The notes beneath the pieces were generated by a model. The model ran no database searches. It was given only the letters and a program-made list of their open reading frames with translations, and had not been told where the DNA came from. Position numbers and translations under genes: made by a program. A stretch of DNA of 25,147 nt, from assembly GCA_964452575.1 (NCBI GenBank), contig CAYVMN010000042.1:1-25147 (forward strand), in the 5' to 3' direction. Below, piece after piece: positions 1-8,428 of this stretch. The first letter of the stretch is position 1; each line of letters begins with the position of its first letter. The DNA is from CAYVMN01 sp964452575. GTDB lineage: Bacteria > Desulfobacterota > DSM-4660 > Desulfatiglandales > Desulfatiglandaceae.

Positions 1-42
1 CAGTACGAAAGGGACGGAATCGAACTGGAGGAGGAAGAGTAA
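1..42 (+). CDS. C-terminal end of an unidentified protein (partial)
   Basis: Frame 1 is open from the first base and ends at a TAA at positions 40-42, giving a 13-residue acidic tail (QYERDGIELEEEE). The gene would start outside the window and converge on the minus-strand kinase that ends at 75. A tail this short cannot identify the protein. The acidic composition and the terminator-like hairpin just downstream (70-93) make a real gene end plausible. The other two plus-strand frames are also open over this stretch, so the frame choice is a judgement. Confidence 0.35.
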   Translation, partial: QYERDGIELEEEE

Positions 43-69
43 GAAGAGTCTATCTGGCTAAGACCCAGA

Positions 70-93
70 GGGCCTTACGCCGGTCCCCTTTTT
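70..93 (+). terminator. Possible weak intrinsic terminator of the gene entering from the left
   Basis: GGGCC (70-74) can pair with GGTCC (82-86), with one G-U pair, around a 7-base loop. Five T residues follow at 89-93 after two C residues. The hairpin overlaps the stop codon of the minus-strand kinase. The stem is short and the T run is offset, so this is only a candidate. Confidence 0.25.
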
Positions 94-1634
94 CCGGCCG
101 GAATACCTAATATAAATGTGGTGCCCTTTCCCGGTTCGCTATGAACTTCAATTGTTCCCTTGTGCCGGTCAATAATGCCCTGAACCGTTGAGAGGCCTAG
201 CCCAAGACCCTTTCCCTCTCCCTTGGTGCTAAAAAACGGATCGAAGATAAGGGGGAGGTCTTCCTTGGGAATACCGCACCCGGTATCCTCCACCCTTATT
301 TTTACCATGTCTTTTCTTGGGTCAAAGGAACTGGACAAGGTGAGGGAGCCTCCTCCCGGCATGGCATCAATTGCATTGAAAATGAGATTGATGAGACATT
401 GCTGCACCTCGTTGAAGTCCCCCCAAACCTCTGGAATCTGGGAGTCGAGATTTGTCACGAGACTGATATTCTGAAGGGCAAGCTTGTGCTGGCTCAACAT
501 AATGCACCTCTGTATCAGTTCGCCCATATCAATCTTGGCAAATTCCATTTCAGATTTTCTGGCGAAGGTGAGCAAATTTGAGACGATCTTGGAACAGCGG
601 CCGGTTTCGCTCTCAATCAGGGTCAGGTATCGTTGAAACTTTCTTATTGTCTCGGCCTCAAGAGTTCCACGATCAACGATCTTGATCATGAGACGGATGT
701 AGTTGAGGATGCCGGCAAGGGGATTATTGATTTCGTGCACCACGCTGGCGGAGAGCCTGCCGAGAGAGATCATCTTGTCTTGGTGAAGAAGTTGGGCCTG
801 GTCTGCAAATTGCTGTTCCAGCTTTCTCACCTCTCTCAGGTCCCTGAAGAATCCCACGACACCGATCTCTTCCTCGCCTTCAAAGAGGATAGTTGCTGAG
901 ACCTGGACCGGGACTTTGTTTCCCGTCCTGGTGACCATGTTTGACTCAAACAGGAACAACCGGTTTTTCCCTCCGTATGCCTCGGAGCACAATTCCTCCC
1001 TCACCTTTTCCGCTCCACCTGGCGGAAAGAACTGATCGAATGACATCTTTCCGACTACTTCGTTCTTGGAATAGCCTAATATTCTTTCAATGGCCCTGTT
1101 GAAAGTGATGACCTTACCCTCTTTATCACAGGCCATAATACCGTCAATGGAACTCTCAATCAGGTTGTTCTGGAAGTCAAAGGTCCTGGCCAGTTGTTCG
1201 GCGGTATCCATCCACCTCTCTTCTATCAAGACCGCATAGTCCTTCCACTCCTTGCGGCGAGTGTAACGGTCTTTGGCCCTTTCCAGAGCACCCTGAAGGG
1301 CCCCGTCATCAACTGGCTTTATGACGAAATCTGATGCGCGCAACTGGAGTGCCCGGACTGCGAGCTCCATTTCTCCAAAGGCGGTGACAACAATAACCTC
1401 CTTGTCCGGATCTTCTTCCCTGATCCTCTTAAGTACCTCAATGCCATCCATTCCGGGCATCCGGATATCTGTAATGACAATCTGTGGGGATTCCTGCCTG
1501 CAGAGCTCTAGGCCGGTCCTCCCCTCGGGAGCGGTTAGCACCTGATAACCGGCATCTCTTAAGGCAATGGACATAACCCTTCGGATCCCCTCTTCGTCAT
1601 CTATTATCAACACTTTCCAGGTATATTCGCTCAT
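75..1634 (-). CDS. REC-PAS-histidine kinase (519 aa), soluble
   Basis: This is a cytoplasmic sensor kinase with an N-terminal receiver. Residues 1-125 are a REC domain with the acidic pair D12/D13, phospho-acceptor D56 (ITDIRMPGMDG) and K106. A PAS domain spans about 154-268. The HisKA dimerisation helix carries the phospho-accepting histidine at 300 (VVHEINNPLAG). The C-terminal HATPase has the N box (NLIFNAIDAM), DTGCGIP and the GLGLGLS lid. No membrane segment or signal peptide is seen. The domain order implies phosphotransfer from an upstream kinase into REC, which would then control this kinase's output. It resembles the REC-kinase at 4278, suggesting paralogy. The ATG at 1632-1634 follows an AGG-rich stretch. 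It is divergent from the sensor kinase at 1984. No DNA-binding domain is present, so its target is unknown. Confidence 0.93.
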   Translation of the reverse strand: MSEYTWKVLIIDDEEGIRRVMSIALRDAGYQVLTAPEGRTGLELCRQESPQIVITDIRMPGMDGIEVLKRIREEDPDKEVIVVTAFGEMELAVRALQLRASDFVIKPVDDGALQGALERAKDRYTRRKEWKDYAVLIEERWMDTAEQLARTFDFQNNLIESSIDGIMACDKEGKVITFNRAIERILGYSKNEVVGKMSFDQFFPPGGAEKVREELCSEAYGGKNRLFLFESNMVTRTGNKVPVQVSATILFEGEEEIGVVGFFRDLREVRKLEQQFADQAQLLHQDKMISLGRLSASVVHEINNPLAGILNYIRLMIKIVDRGTLEAETIRKFQRYLTLIESETGRCSKIVSNLLTFARKSEMEFAKIDMGELIQRCIMLSQHKLALQNISLVTNLDSQIPEVWGDFNEVQQCLINLIFNAIDAMPGGGSLTLSSSFDPRKDMVKIRVEDTGCGIPKEDLPLIFDPFFSTKGEGKGLGLGLSTVQGIIDRHKGTIEVHSEPGKGTTFILGIPAGKRGPA

Positions 1635-1935
1635 CCTTGCCTTTTCCCTTACGTGTGAATCTTCCTATCCAAACCAGTATGCCCGCACTCCATTAATCCA
1701 CGGCCCTAATAGACTAAAACACCCGGGGTGGGATTGCAAGTACCACCTTCTAGGCCTCCAACACCTGAACGACCTTCACCTCACAAGCTCTGTCATGGAA
1801 AACAATGGTGAACCAGTTTTTCATGTTGACAGGGCTCCTTGGTAAATAAGATACTTAAAAAATAGCAATAGCTTAGCGCCCTCAAACCGGGGTAATGGGG
1901 GCGGGGAAAAATCTCGTCACTCCTCCAGTTTAGAT
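1635..1935. other. Divergent intergenic region between two kinase genes
   Basis: These 301 bases separate the start of the minus-strand kinase from the plus-strand kinase. I find no credible gene. They contain a sigma-70-like promoter pointing right (1826-1855) and an 11-base palindrome CACCCGGGGTG at 1720-1730 that could be an operator. I did not find a convincing promoter for the minus-strand gene. Confidence 0.6.
1826..1855 (+). promoter_or_regulatory. Candidate sigma-70-type promoter for the heme-motif kinase operon
   Basis: A perfect TTGACA (-35) lies at 1826-1831 and GATACT (-10, 4 of 6 consensus bases) at 1850-1855, with an 18-base spacer, followed by an A-rich stretch. It sits about 130 bases before the favoured start at 1984. 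It is predicted by eye only. Confidence 0.45.
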
Positions 1936-1983
1936 TTGGCGATGGGAAGAATCACTCAAGATTTTCGGAAAGGGTCGGCGAAA

Positions 1984-4278
1984 ATGGCCAGCTCACAGGG
2001 AAACCCCAGGCGATTTCCAGGTATCTTCAACAGTCTCAGCTTCCGCCTGATCTTCTCTGTCGGACTGATTCTGCTTTTGAGCATATCTGCGTGGGCCTAT
2101 TTCAATATCAAACACTATGGGGAAAAGGCCATTGAGAACATGGTTGCGGGTACTGATCGCTTGGGCAATACAATTAGACTCGGAACCCACTACGCAATGA
2201 TGTTGAATTCCAGGGATGATATCAACCAGATCATAAGGAATATTGCCCGGCAGAAAGATATCGAGCACATCCGGATCTATAACAAGAAGGGACAGATCAA
2301 ATTCTCGAACGTCTCGGAGGAGGTCGACAGGATAACCAATGTCAAGGCAGAGGCCTGCGATATCTGCCATCGATCGAAACCGCCACTCGAAACAGTCAAC
2401 CTGGCCAAGAGAACACGGTTTTTTGACTCGTCAACCGGGCAGCCGCTTCTAGGGATAATGAGCCCCATTTACAATGAGCCGGGGTGTTATAACGCCCAGT
2501 GTCATGTGCATCCTCCGGGAAAAAAGATCCTGGGCGGGCTGGACGTGGTTGTCTCATTAGAAGACCTGGAGCATGAGGCCAGTTCTTATAAAAAGGGTAT
2601 TATCGCCTTTGCAGTCTTCGTCTTCCTTGGGACCTGCGGCATTATTGGTTTTTTCCTGGCAGTCCTTGTGAACCGACCTATCAAGAAAATGATAGAGAGC
2701 ACCGAGCGCATCGGTGAGGGAGAATACAACTACACCGTTGATATCGCTAGGGATGATGAAATAGGACTGCTGGCCAGGGCCATCAATCAAATGGGGGCGG
2801 AGATAGGCGAAAAGCAAAAGGGACTCACTAAACAGAAGGAGGAATACCAGAAGATATTTGAACTGGCTCCCTGCTACATCACGGTTCAGGATAGAAATTT
2901 CAGGTTGATAAGATACAACCATGAGTTTGCCGAACAGTTCGATCCCACACCGGGAGATTATTGTTATAAGGCCTATAAAGGCCGATCAGAAAGATGTGAG
3001 GTATGCCCTGTCTTGAAGACATTTGAAGACGGCGAATCCCATTACAGCGAAGAGAAAGGGATTAATAAGGATGGGACCCAATCGTACTGGATCGTGAGAA
3101 CCGCCTCTATCAAGAACAGCAATGGCGAGATTGAAGCGGCTATGGAGTTTTGCCTCGATATTACGAAGATGAAGCGGCTTGAGCAGGAGGTCAAGAGATC
3201 AGAGGAGAAGTACCGATCCATTTTCAACACCATACCGAATGCGGTGTTTGTGTTGGACAGGGAGACCCTAGATATACTGGACTGCAACGACAGCGTAACA
3301 GCGGTATATGGTTTCAGTAAGGACTCTTTATTATTGACGTCCTTCCTTCAACTATTTGAGGAAAATGAACGGGAGCAGTATGCATCAGAGATCAAGGCGG
3401 CCGGGGTCCTTGATAAGATAAAGCAAATACGGAAAGACGGGCAGGCCATCTATGTCAACATGCGCATTTCATTTTCCGATTATCTCGGGAGAGAGGTCCT
3501 GCTGGTCAGCGCAAGCGATATTACCACGAGGTTGATGGCGGAACAGCATCTGATCCAGGCCAGCAAGATGGCCACCCTCGGCGAAATGGCCACCGGTGTT
3601 GCACACGAACTGAATCAGCCCCTCTCAGTGATCAAAACGGCGAGCAGTTTCCTGAAAAAGAAGGTGACGATGAATGAGCCCATCAAAGATGACATACTCA
3701 AGACAATGGCTGAAGAGATCGGCAGCCACGTGGATCGGGCTTCAAGAATTATCAATCACATGAGGGAATTCGGTCGTAAATCAGAAGTGAAAAAGGAAAA
3801 GGTCCAGGTAAACGATGCGCTCAACAAGTCGATTGAAATCTTCAGCCAGCAACTGAAGCTGAGGGAGATAGAGGTCGTTAAGGACCTTGGGGTGAGCCTG
3901 CCGTCCATTATGGCCGACTCTAATCGATTGGAGCAGGTCTTTATTAATCTGCTCATAAACGCGAGGGATGCCATTGAGGAAAAATGGAGACTTTCTGACT
4001 ACAAGGAGGAGGCCAAGAGAATAGTATTGAAGACCTATTTAGAAGATGGAACAGTGGTCATAGAGGTCAAAGATACTGGTAAGGGTATCCCCAAATCTAA
4101 CCTAGATAAGGTCTTTGAACCCTTTTTTACCACCAAGAAGGTGGGAAAGGGTACTGGATTGGGTCTTTCCATCAGTTACGGGATTGTACAAGACTATGAT
4201 GGTGTAATTGAGGTGAAGACCAATGAATATAAGGGCGCCACGTTTATTGTCCGGTTCCCGGTTGCCAGCGAGGTCTGA
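1984..4278 (+). CDS. Membrane sensor histidine kinase with c-type heme motifs, HAMP and two PAS domains
   Basis: I favour the ATG at 1984 because GGAAAGGG sits nine bases upstream. An ATG at 1942 or TTG at 1936 would add 14-16 residues without a ribosome-binding site. Counting from 1984 (764 aa), TM1 is about 22-40 and TM2 about 205-228. They flank a periplasmic sensor holding CDICH (125-129), a canonical CxxCH heme motif, and CYNAQCH (168-174), a CX4CH pattern. HAMP follows at about 229-281. PAS1 (about 287-395) has conserved cysteines at 327, 338 and 341 (CEVCP). PAS2 is about 408-520. The phospho-acceptor is H541 (GVAHELNQPLS). The HATPase carries DTGKGIP and GTGLGLS. The heme motifs suggest a redox or gas sensor in the periplasm, which is inference. 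Its stop TGA overlaps the next gene's ATG by one base. Confidence 0.92.
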   Translation: MASSQGNPRRFPGIFNSLSFRLIFSVGLILLLSISAWAYFNIKHYGEKAIENMVAGTDRLGNTIRLGTHYAMMLNSRDDINQIIRNIARQKDIEHIRIYNKKGQIKFSNVSEEVDRITNVKAEACDICHRSKPPLETVNLAKRTRFFDSSTGQPLLGIMSPIYNEPGCYNAQCHVHPPGKKILGGLDVVVSLEDLEHEASSYKKGIIAFAVFVFLGTCGIIGFFLAVLVNRPIKKMIESTERIGEGEYNYTVDIARDDEIGLLARAINQMGAEIGEKQKGLTKQKEEYQKIFELAPCYITVQDRNFRLIRYNHEFAEQFDPTPGDYCYKAYKGRSERCEVCPVLKTFEDGESHYSEEKGINKDGTQSYWIVRTASIKNSNGEIEAAMEFCLDITKMKRLEQEVKRSEEKYRSIFNTIPNAVFVLDRETLDILDCNDSVTAVYGFSKDSLLLTSFLQLFEENEREQYASEIKAAGVLDKIKQIRKDGQAIYVNMRISFSDYLGREVLLVSASDITTRLMAEQHLIQASKMATLGEMATGVAHELNQPLSVIKTASSFLKKKVTMNEPIKDDILKTMAEEIGSHVDRASRIINHMREFGRKSEVKKEKVQVNDALNKSIEIFSQQLKLREIEVVKDLGVSLPSIMADSNRLEQVFINLLINARDAIEEKWRLSDYKEEAKRIVLKTYLEDGTVVIEVKDTGKGIPKSNLDKVFEPFFTTKKVGKGTGLGLSISYGIVQDYDGVIEVKTNEYKGATFIVRFPVASEV

Positions 4279-5438
4279 TGGCGGAGAAGATCCTCTTAGT
4301 CGATGATGAAGAAGGTATTCGCAAGGTCCTGGGCATATCCTTGACTGATAGCGGTTATGAGGTCCTGGCAGCAGAAGGGGGGGAGGAGGCGCTCCAGATC
4401 TTCAGAAAGGAGGAACCATCCATTGTATTGACGGATATCAAGATGCCGGGGTTTGATGGTATCCAGCTTCTTCAAAAGATCAAGGAAGAAAGCCCGGACA
4501 CGGAAGTAATCATGATCACAGGGCACGGTGATATGGAACTGGCCATCCAGAGCCTAAAATATGAAGCTACCGATTTTGTCACAAAACCCATTAATGATGA
4601 TGCCCTGGAGATCGCCCTTAAGAGGGCCAACGAGAGGATCCGACTCAAGGCGAAGCTCAGGGAATATACCCAGAATCTGGAGCAACTGGTTGAGGAAAAG
4701 ACAAAAAGGCTGCTAGAATCGGAACGACTTGCCGCAGTGGGCCAGACGGTGGCCGGGTTGGCCCACGCCATCAAGAACATAACGGGCGGCCTGACCGGGG
4801 GGGCATATGTCCTTGAAAAGGGTATTGAGATGAAGAACGAAGACTACCTCTCTCAGGGCTGGAATATGGTCAAGGGGAACGTGGCCAAGGTCAAGCGCCT
4901 GGCCCTGGATTTGTTGAACTACGCGAAGGAGCGGGAGCCCAATTACGAGCTATGTGACCCGAACCGTCCGGTTCGGGAGGTTTTTGATTTGATGCTTCCC
5001 TACGCCCGTGAGTACGGTGTCGGCCTTGAGGCAGAGCAGGATAGGGGGTTGCCGGATACGTGGTTTGATCCCGAAGGGATCCACCGATGCCTCATGAATC
5101 TGGTGACGAATGCCATAGATGCCTGCACCGACATCTCATGCTCGCACAGGGAGGGGAAGGTTGTAATCCGGTCACAGAAGGCCCGAGGCTGGGCAGTGGA
5201 ATACCAGGTGATTGACAATGGGTGCGGAATGGGTGAAGATACTAAGGCGAAGGTCTTTTATCGATTTTTTAGTTCCAAGGGGAGCCGGGGGACGGGTCTC
5301 GGCCTGATGATCACCAAGAAGATAGTTGATGAACACGGTGGAGTCATTGAATATGAATCTACCAGGGGGAGAGGCACGAAGTTCGCTATCAGGCTTCCCG
5401 AGATGAATAGGTCATCTCCGGGGAGAGTCAATGAGTGA
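4278..5438 (+). CDS. REC-histidine kinase (386 aa), partner of the upstream sensor kinase
   Basis: The start ATG (4278-4280) shares one base with the stop of the preceding kinase (TGATG), so the two are probably translationally coupled. Residues 1-120 form a REC domain with D10, phospho-acceptor D53 (LTDIKMPGFDG) and K103. A coiled segment (about 125-150) leads to the dimerisation helix with H163 (GLAHAIKNITGGL) and an HATPase domain with an N box near 275 (NLVTNAIDA), DNGCGMG and GTGLGLM. No membrane segment is present. The likely role is to take a phosphate from the coupled membrane kinase onto D53 and switch its own kinase activity. It resembles the REC-PAS-kinase at 75-1634 but lacks PAS. 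No output domain for DNA binding is visible, so the final target is unknown. Confidence 0.92.
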   Translation: MAEKILLVDDEEGIRKVLGISLTDSGYEVLAAEGGEEALQIFRKEEPSIVLTDIKMPGFDGIQLLQKIKEESPDTEVIMITGHGDMELAIQSLKYEATDFVTKPINDDALEIALKRANERIRLKAKLREYTQNLEQLVEEKTKRLLESERLAAVGQTVAGLAHAIKNITGGLTGGAYVLEKGIEMKNEDYLSQGWNMVKGNVAKVKRLALDLLNYAKEREPNYELCDPNRPVREVFDLMLPYAREYGVGLEAEQDRGLPDTWFDPEGIHRCLMNLVTNAIDACTDISCSHREGKVVIRSQKARGWAVEYQVIDNGCGMGEDTKAKVFYRFFSSKGSRGTGLGLMITKKIVDEHGGVIEYESTRGRGTKFAIRLPEMNRSSPGRVNE

Positions 5439-5501
5439 GGCTGTCTTCCCTTTGAGTAAGGAAAACCACGTTAACCCAATTAAGTTGAGAAGGAGTTCGC
5501 C

Positions 5502-5999
5502 ATGATAGAATATAAGAACATCCTCTTTTGCACCGATTTTTCTGAAGATGCCAACATAGCCTTTTTTCATGCCCTTGACCTGGCCAAGAAGCATAAGGCC
5601 AAGCTGCATATCTTTCACGTTCCCCATTCATCCTACACCTACTGCAGGCACATAGTGGACGAGTATGTTCCAGAAGGGTCTCCAGGGGGGGAGGCCTTTT
5701 ACAATAAAGAGATCGCCAAGAAGGCTGAAGAGGCACTGAGGGAGCAGTATGGGGAGAAACTGGCTGGCTTTGACAACTATCTATTTGTTGTCAAGGGCGG
5801 ATCTCCTGACGTTGAAATCATCCGTTACGCCAAGAACAATAATATTGATGTCATTGTCATGGGGACCCTGGGAAAATCGGAGCTTGACAGGATCGAACAT
5901 GGGAGCACAGTGGCGAACGTGTCCAAATATGCCCATTGCCATGTGATTGCCATCAGAAACCCTGCCAAGCGATACACCTTGCCCGGTAAGTTGCTTTAG
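5502..5999 (+). CDS. Universal stress protein (UspA family)
   Basis: This 165-residue cytoplasmic protein has a single UspA domain. The N-terminal strand (KNILFCTDFSEDA) and the ATP-binding signature G-2x-G-9x-G-S-T at 121-136 (GTLGKSELDRIEHGST) are intact, so it is probably an ATP-binding Usp. The ATG follows AAGGAG with a 6-base spacer. It lies 63 bases after the REC-kinase and 56 bases before the lone receiver, all on one strand, which suggests one transcript. Usp proteins in such signalling clusters often act as small stress or energy-state sensors; a direct link to these kinases is inference. The C-terminal 10 or so residues extend beyond the usual domain end. Confidence 0.92.
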   Translation: MIEYKNILFCTDFSEDANIAFFHALDLAKKHKAKLHIFHVPHSSYTYCRHIVDEYVPEGSPGGEAFYNKEIAKKAEEALREQYGEKLAGFDNYLFVVKGGSPDVEIIRYAKNNNIDVIVMGTLGKSELDRIEHGSTVANVSKYAHCHVIAIRNPAKRYTLPGKLL

Positions 6000-6055
6000 T
6001 TCCGGGGCCAAAAGGAGATTGAAAGGAAATCATTCCTTATCTACGGAGGGAGAAA

Positions 6056-6448
6056 ATGGCAAAGAAGGTCCTGGTTGTGGATGATGAACTGGATATAAGG
6101 ACATTTATTACCACCCTGTTGGAGACCAATGGTTACAAACCCCTTCATGCTCAAGACGGGAAGGAAGGGCTTGAGATCGCGCGCAGACAAAAACCTTCCA
6201 TGATTATACTAGATATCATGATGCCGATGGAGAGCGGAATCACCATGTATCGGGAGCTGAAGAACGACCCGGAGCTGCGCAAGATTCCGGTTATCATGGT
6301 CTCCGCACTCTCCAAGAAGACCTTTTTTCATTCTCAAAAGGTCCTGGACGAATATAAGGGAGAAGAGGTGCCTGAACCGGCTGCATATATTGAGAAGCCG
6401 CCCGAACCGGAAGAACTTCTCGAGGCGATTCGGAAGTGCCTGGAGTAA
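6056..6448 (+). CDS. Single-domain response regulator (receiver only)
   Basis: The 130-residue protein is a lone CheY-like receiver. D9 and D10 form the acidic pair, D53 is the phospho-acceptor (ILDIMMPMESG), S83 matches the switch Ser/Thr and K114 is the conserved lysine in YIEKPPEP. The loop before that lysine is a little longer than in CheY (about 20 residues with KVLDEYKGEEVPEP), as in receivers annotated as two-component regulators of Desulfobacterota. The start ATG has a strong GGAGGG site seven bases upstream. It closes the plus-strand signalling operon and could be a phospho-relay intermediate or phosphate sink for the kinases. No output domain exists, so it must act by protein contact. 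Confidence 0.93.
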   Translation: MAKKVLVVDDELDIRTFITTLLETNGYKPLHAQDGKEGLEIARRQKPSMIILDIMMPMESGITMYRELKNDPELRKIPVIMVSALSKKTFFHSQKVLDEYKGEEVPEPAAYIEKPPEPEELLEAIRKCLE

Positions 6449-6479
6449 CGGTTGCCGGGAGAAAGATGAATAGGCCCTG

Positions 6480-8309
6480 TCATTTGCCGACGCCCTGCAC
6501 AAAGCCTTTGCACCAATTGACCCCCTCTTTGGGATCTAGGGTCCAGGCATCAGCGCCCACATAATCACGAACAGTGGCCGTGGTTGGGCCGCCCCCAATA
6601 ATTACATATCGGCCATTCCTCATGTCCCTTTCCTCCAACAATTCGACTGCCCTTTTCATGGACTCAAAGGTAGGCGTGATGAGGGCAGACATGGCGATGA
6701 CCCTTGCCCCTGTGTCTGCAACCGCATCCACGATCGCTTCGGGTGCCACATCTACACCAAGGTCAATGAGACGAAATCCAGACACCTTGAAAAGGGTCCC
6801 AACAATATCCTTTCCGATATCGTGTATATCCCCTTTGGGTGTTGAAAGGACCACCGCGCCCAGGGGAAGATCCGCCTGGTCTTTGATCAGGAGCGGCTCG
6901 AGAATTGCCACCACCTTCTTAAATATGTTGGCAGACATGATCAGTTCAGAGAGGAAATACTCTCCGCTGCTATATAATTCCCCAACCCGGTCCATTCCGG
7001 CACGGCAGTCGTTCAGGATGGAAAGGGGATCCATCTCTTTGCGGGTAGCCTGCTCAACCAGGTTCATCACATCGTTGTATCGGAGCTGAGCCACTGCCTG
7101 GGCAATTTCTCCTTTAAGCTCAACTTTCTTAGGGGGTGCCTTCTTGATGGTCTGAGGCCGCCGAACCTTTCCGTGACGTCCCTTGCCCTGGTAACTCTTT
7201 CCTGTTTCTACCATTGCCCGTATATTTTCGGGCCTTGCGTCTATAGGGCATTCACAGCCCGTGGTCAACATGAAGCCTCCGCCCTTACCCACCACGTCGA
7301 TAAGCCTCTTGCAATAGGCCACGACCTCTTCGGGTTTTCCCAATGTTAGGAGACTTGCTGGGACGTCACCGCTTATGCACATGTGAGCCCCGAGTATCTC
7401 CTTGGCCTTGAAGATATCTGTTGTGCCGTCCAGGTCGCATACGCATTTTGCCCTGGGGAGCCCTTTTAGATAAGGAAGATTTATCCCCCAGTCTGTGTCA
7501 AAGTGCAGCCACGGCGTGATTCCCTCTGATAAGAAGGCGTCCACGTAGCGCTGCAGGAAAGGCCATTCGAAGCGCTCAAATATAGGGAGGCGATAGTAAA
7601 AGCCGGAGCCCCTTTCAAGGACGATGAACGCCACATCCTTACCGTTGTTTTTGCAGACCTGGACGGCATTGGATATCAGATCGTCACAAGATGCCTCCAT
7701 GGCGGCCTCCACTTTGTCCGGGACTTCGTATAGGTCTCTGGTGAATTCGCTCAGGGTGCGGCATAGCGAGAAGGCCATCAGGACCGAGTCCACAGCAACT
7801 CCCAAGAAGACCGGCATTCCCCTCTCTTCACAGATCCTCATGTCTTCAACGTAGAGTTGGTTGGTTATGGCCTGCATCAACTTGAATTGTTCCATTGTCT
7901 TCCTGCTGATCTTTTCATAGTGCTCATCCCAAAAGAGGTTCCACCCAAGGGCAGCGATCTTATCATAGTCCTCTCTCTTGAAGAGGACCTTTTCGTCCAC
8001 CTGGTAGAGGGCATCTTCTGCCAGCTGCTTTCCCGGTATCAGATTTCGTACGGGCGCTGAGCAGAGCCTTCCAGGCAGCATTGGGTAGTAGTAATTGGGC
8101 TTGCTACCGTAATCGTAACCGAATTCATGAAAGCACCTGATCAATGCCTCCCGCGCCACACTGTGATCGTGCCATGCCTCTGCCTGGGTAATTCCGTACA
8201 ACCTGGGTGCGGTCGTGATCAATATCGGGAAGACCGGATGCCTATCCACAGGTTCTAGAGAGACAGCGGCCTGCAATCTCTCGTGCCTTGTCATTGTTTC
8301 ATTGATCAT
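6480..8309 (-). CDS. URO-D-type methyltransferase fused to a corrinoid (B12-binding) protein
   Basis: The 609-residue protein joins two modules that are usually separate. Residues 1-370 belong to the uroporphyrinogen decarboxylase-like superfamily that includes the MtaA/MtbA corrinoid methyltransferases; candidate zinc ligands are H269 and C352/C354 (GCECP). A basic linker (about 373-398) leads to the B12-binding cap helices (about 400-475). The Rossmann domain has the DxHxxG signature GDIHDIGK at 493-500 (H496 as lower axial cobalt ligand), SAL at 541-543 and a GGG turn near 572. The likely role is methyl transfer between a methylated substrate, its own corrinoid and an acceptor such as a pterin; the substrate is unknown. 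The ATG follows GAGGGGAG. It converges on the receiver gene, 31 bases away. It is not HemE, since heme here goes through siroheme. Confidence 0.88.
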   Translation of the reverse strand: MINETMTRHERLQAAVSLEPVDRHPVFPILITTAPRLYGITQAEAWHDHSVAREALIRCFHEFGYDYGSKPNYYYPMLPGRLCSAPVRNLIPGKQLAEDALYQVDEKVLFKREDYDKIAALGWNLFWDEHYEKISRKTMEQFKLMQAITNQLYVEDMRICEERGMPVFLGVAVDSVLMAFSLCRTLSEFTRDLYEVPDKVEAAMEASCDDLISNAVQVCKNNGKDVAFIVLERGSGFYYRLPIFERFEWPFLQRYVDAFLSEGITPWLHFDTDWGINLPYLKGLPRAKCVCDLDGTTDIFKAKEILGAHMCISGDVPASLLTLGKPEEVVAYCKRLIDVVGKGGGFMLTTGCECPIDARPENIRAMVETGKSYQGKGRHGKVRRPQTIKKAPPKKVELKGEIAQAVAQLRYNDVMNLVEQATRKEMDPLSILNDCRAGMDRVGELYSSGEYFLSELIMSANIFKKVVAILEPLLIKDQADLPLGAVVLSTPKGDIHDIGKDIVGTLFKVSGFRLIDLGVDVAPEAIVDAVADTGARVIAMSALITPTFESMKRAVELLEERDMRNGRYVIIGGGPTTATVRDYVGADAWTLDPKEGVNWCKGFVQGVGK

Positions 8310-8428
8310 TTGTAACTCCCCTCAGCTCTTTTCTCTGAGCTTAACAGTTCAGCCGTTTTTGACAGGACTAACAGGATAAACATGATTCACCGGTGAACTA
8401 TTACCCCTGAGCTAGGGGGTCTGCAGGG
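8310..8428. other. Short intergenic region with palindrome and CAGGAT repeat remnant
   Basis: These 119 bases lie between purQ (upstream in the transcription sense) and the URO-D gene. They contain a perfect 12-base palindrome TTCACCGGTGAA (8386-8397), a small hairpin ACCCC...GGGGT around 8402-8418 that could mark the end of purQ, and an ACAGGAT-type motif repeated imperfectly near 8360-8380. No gene is visible. Confidence 0.4.

Noticed and set aside
223..1545. Several open frames opposite the minus-strand kinase
   Set aside because: They mirror the codon pattern of the conserved kinase and show no recognisable protein features.
6574..7089. 171-codon frame opposite the B12-binding domain
   Set aside because: It is the antisense of a clearly conserved domain and has no family features of its own.
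6480..8309. HemE (uroporphyrinogen decarboxylase) of classical heme synthesis
   Set aside because: The C-terminal B12-binding module and the GCECP motif indicate a corrinoid methyltransferase, and the heme cluster here is the siroheme-dependent type that does not need HemE.
8355..8386. TTGACA-like sequence and ACAGGAT motif as a promoter toward the right
   Set aside because: It would transcribe antisense to purQ with no gene to serve, and resembles a common intergenic repeat remnant.
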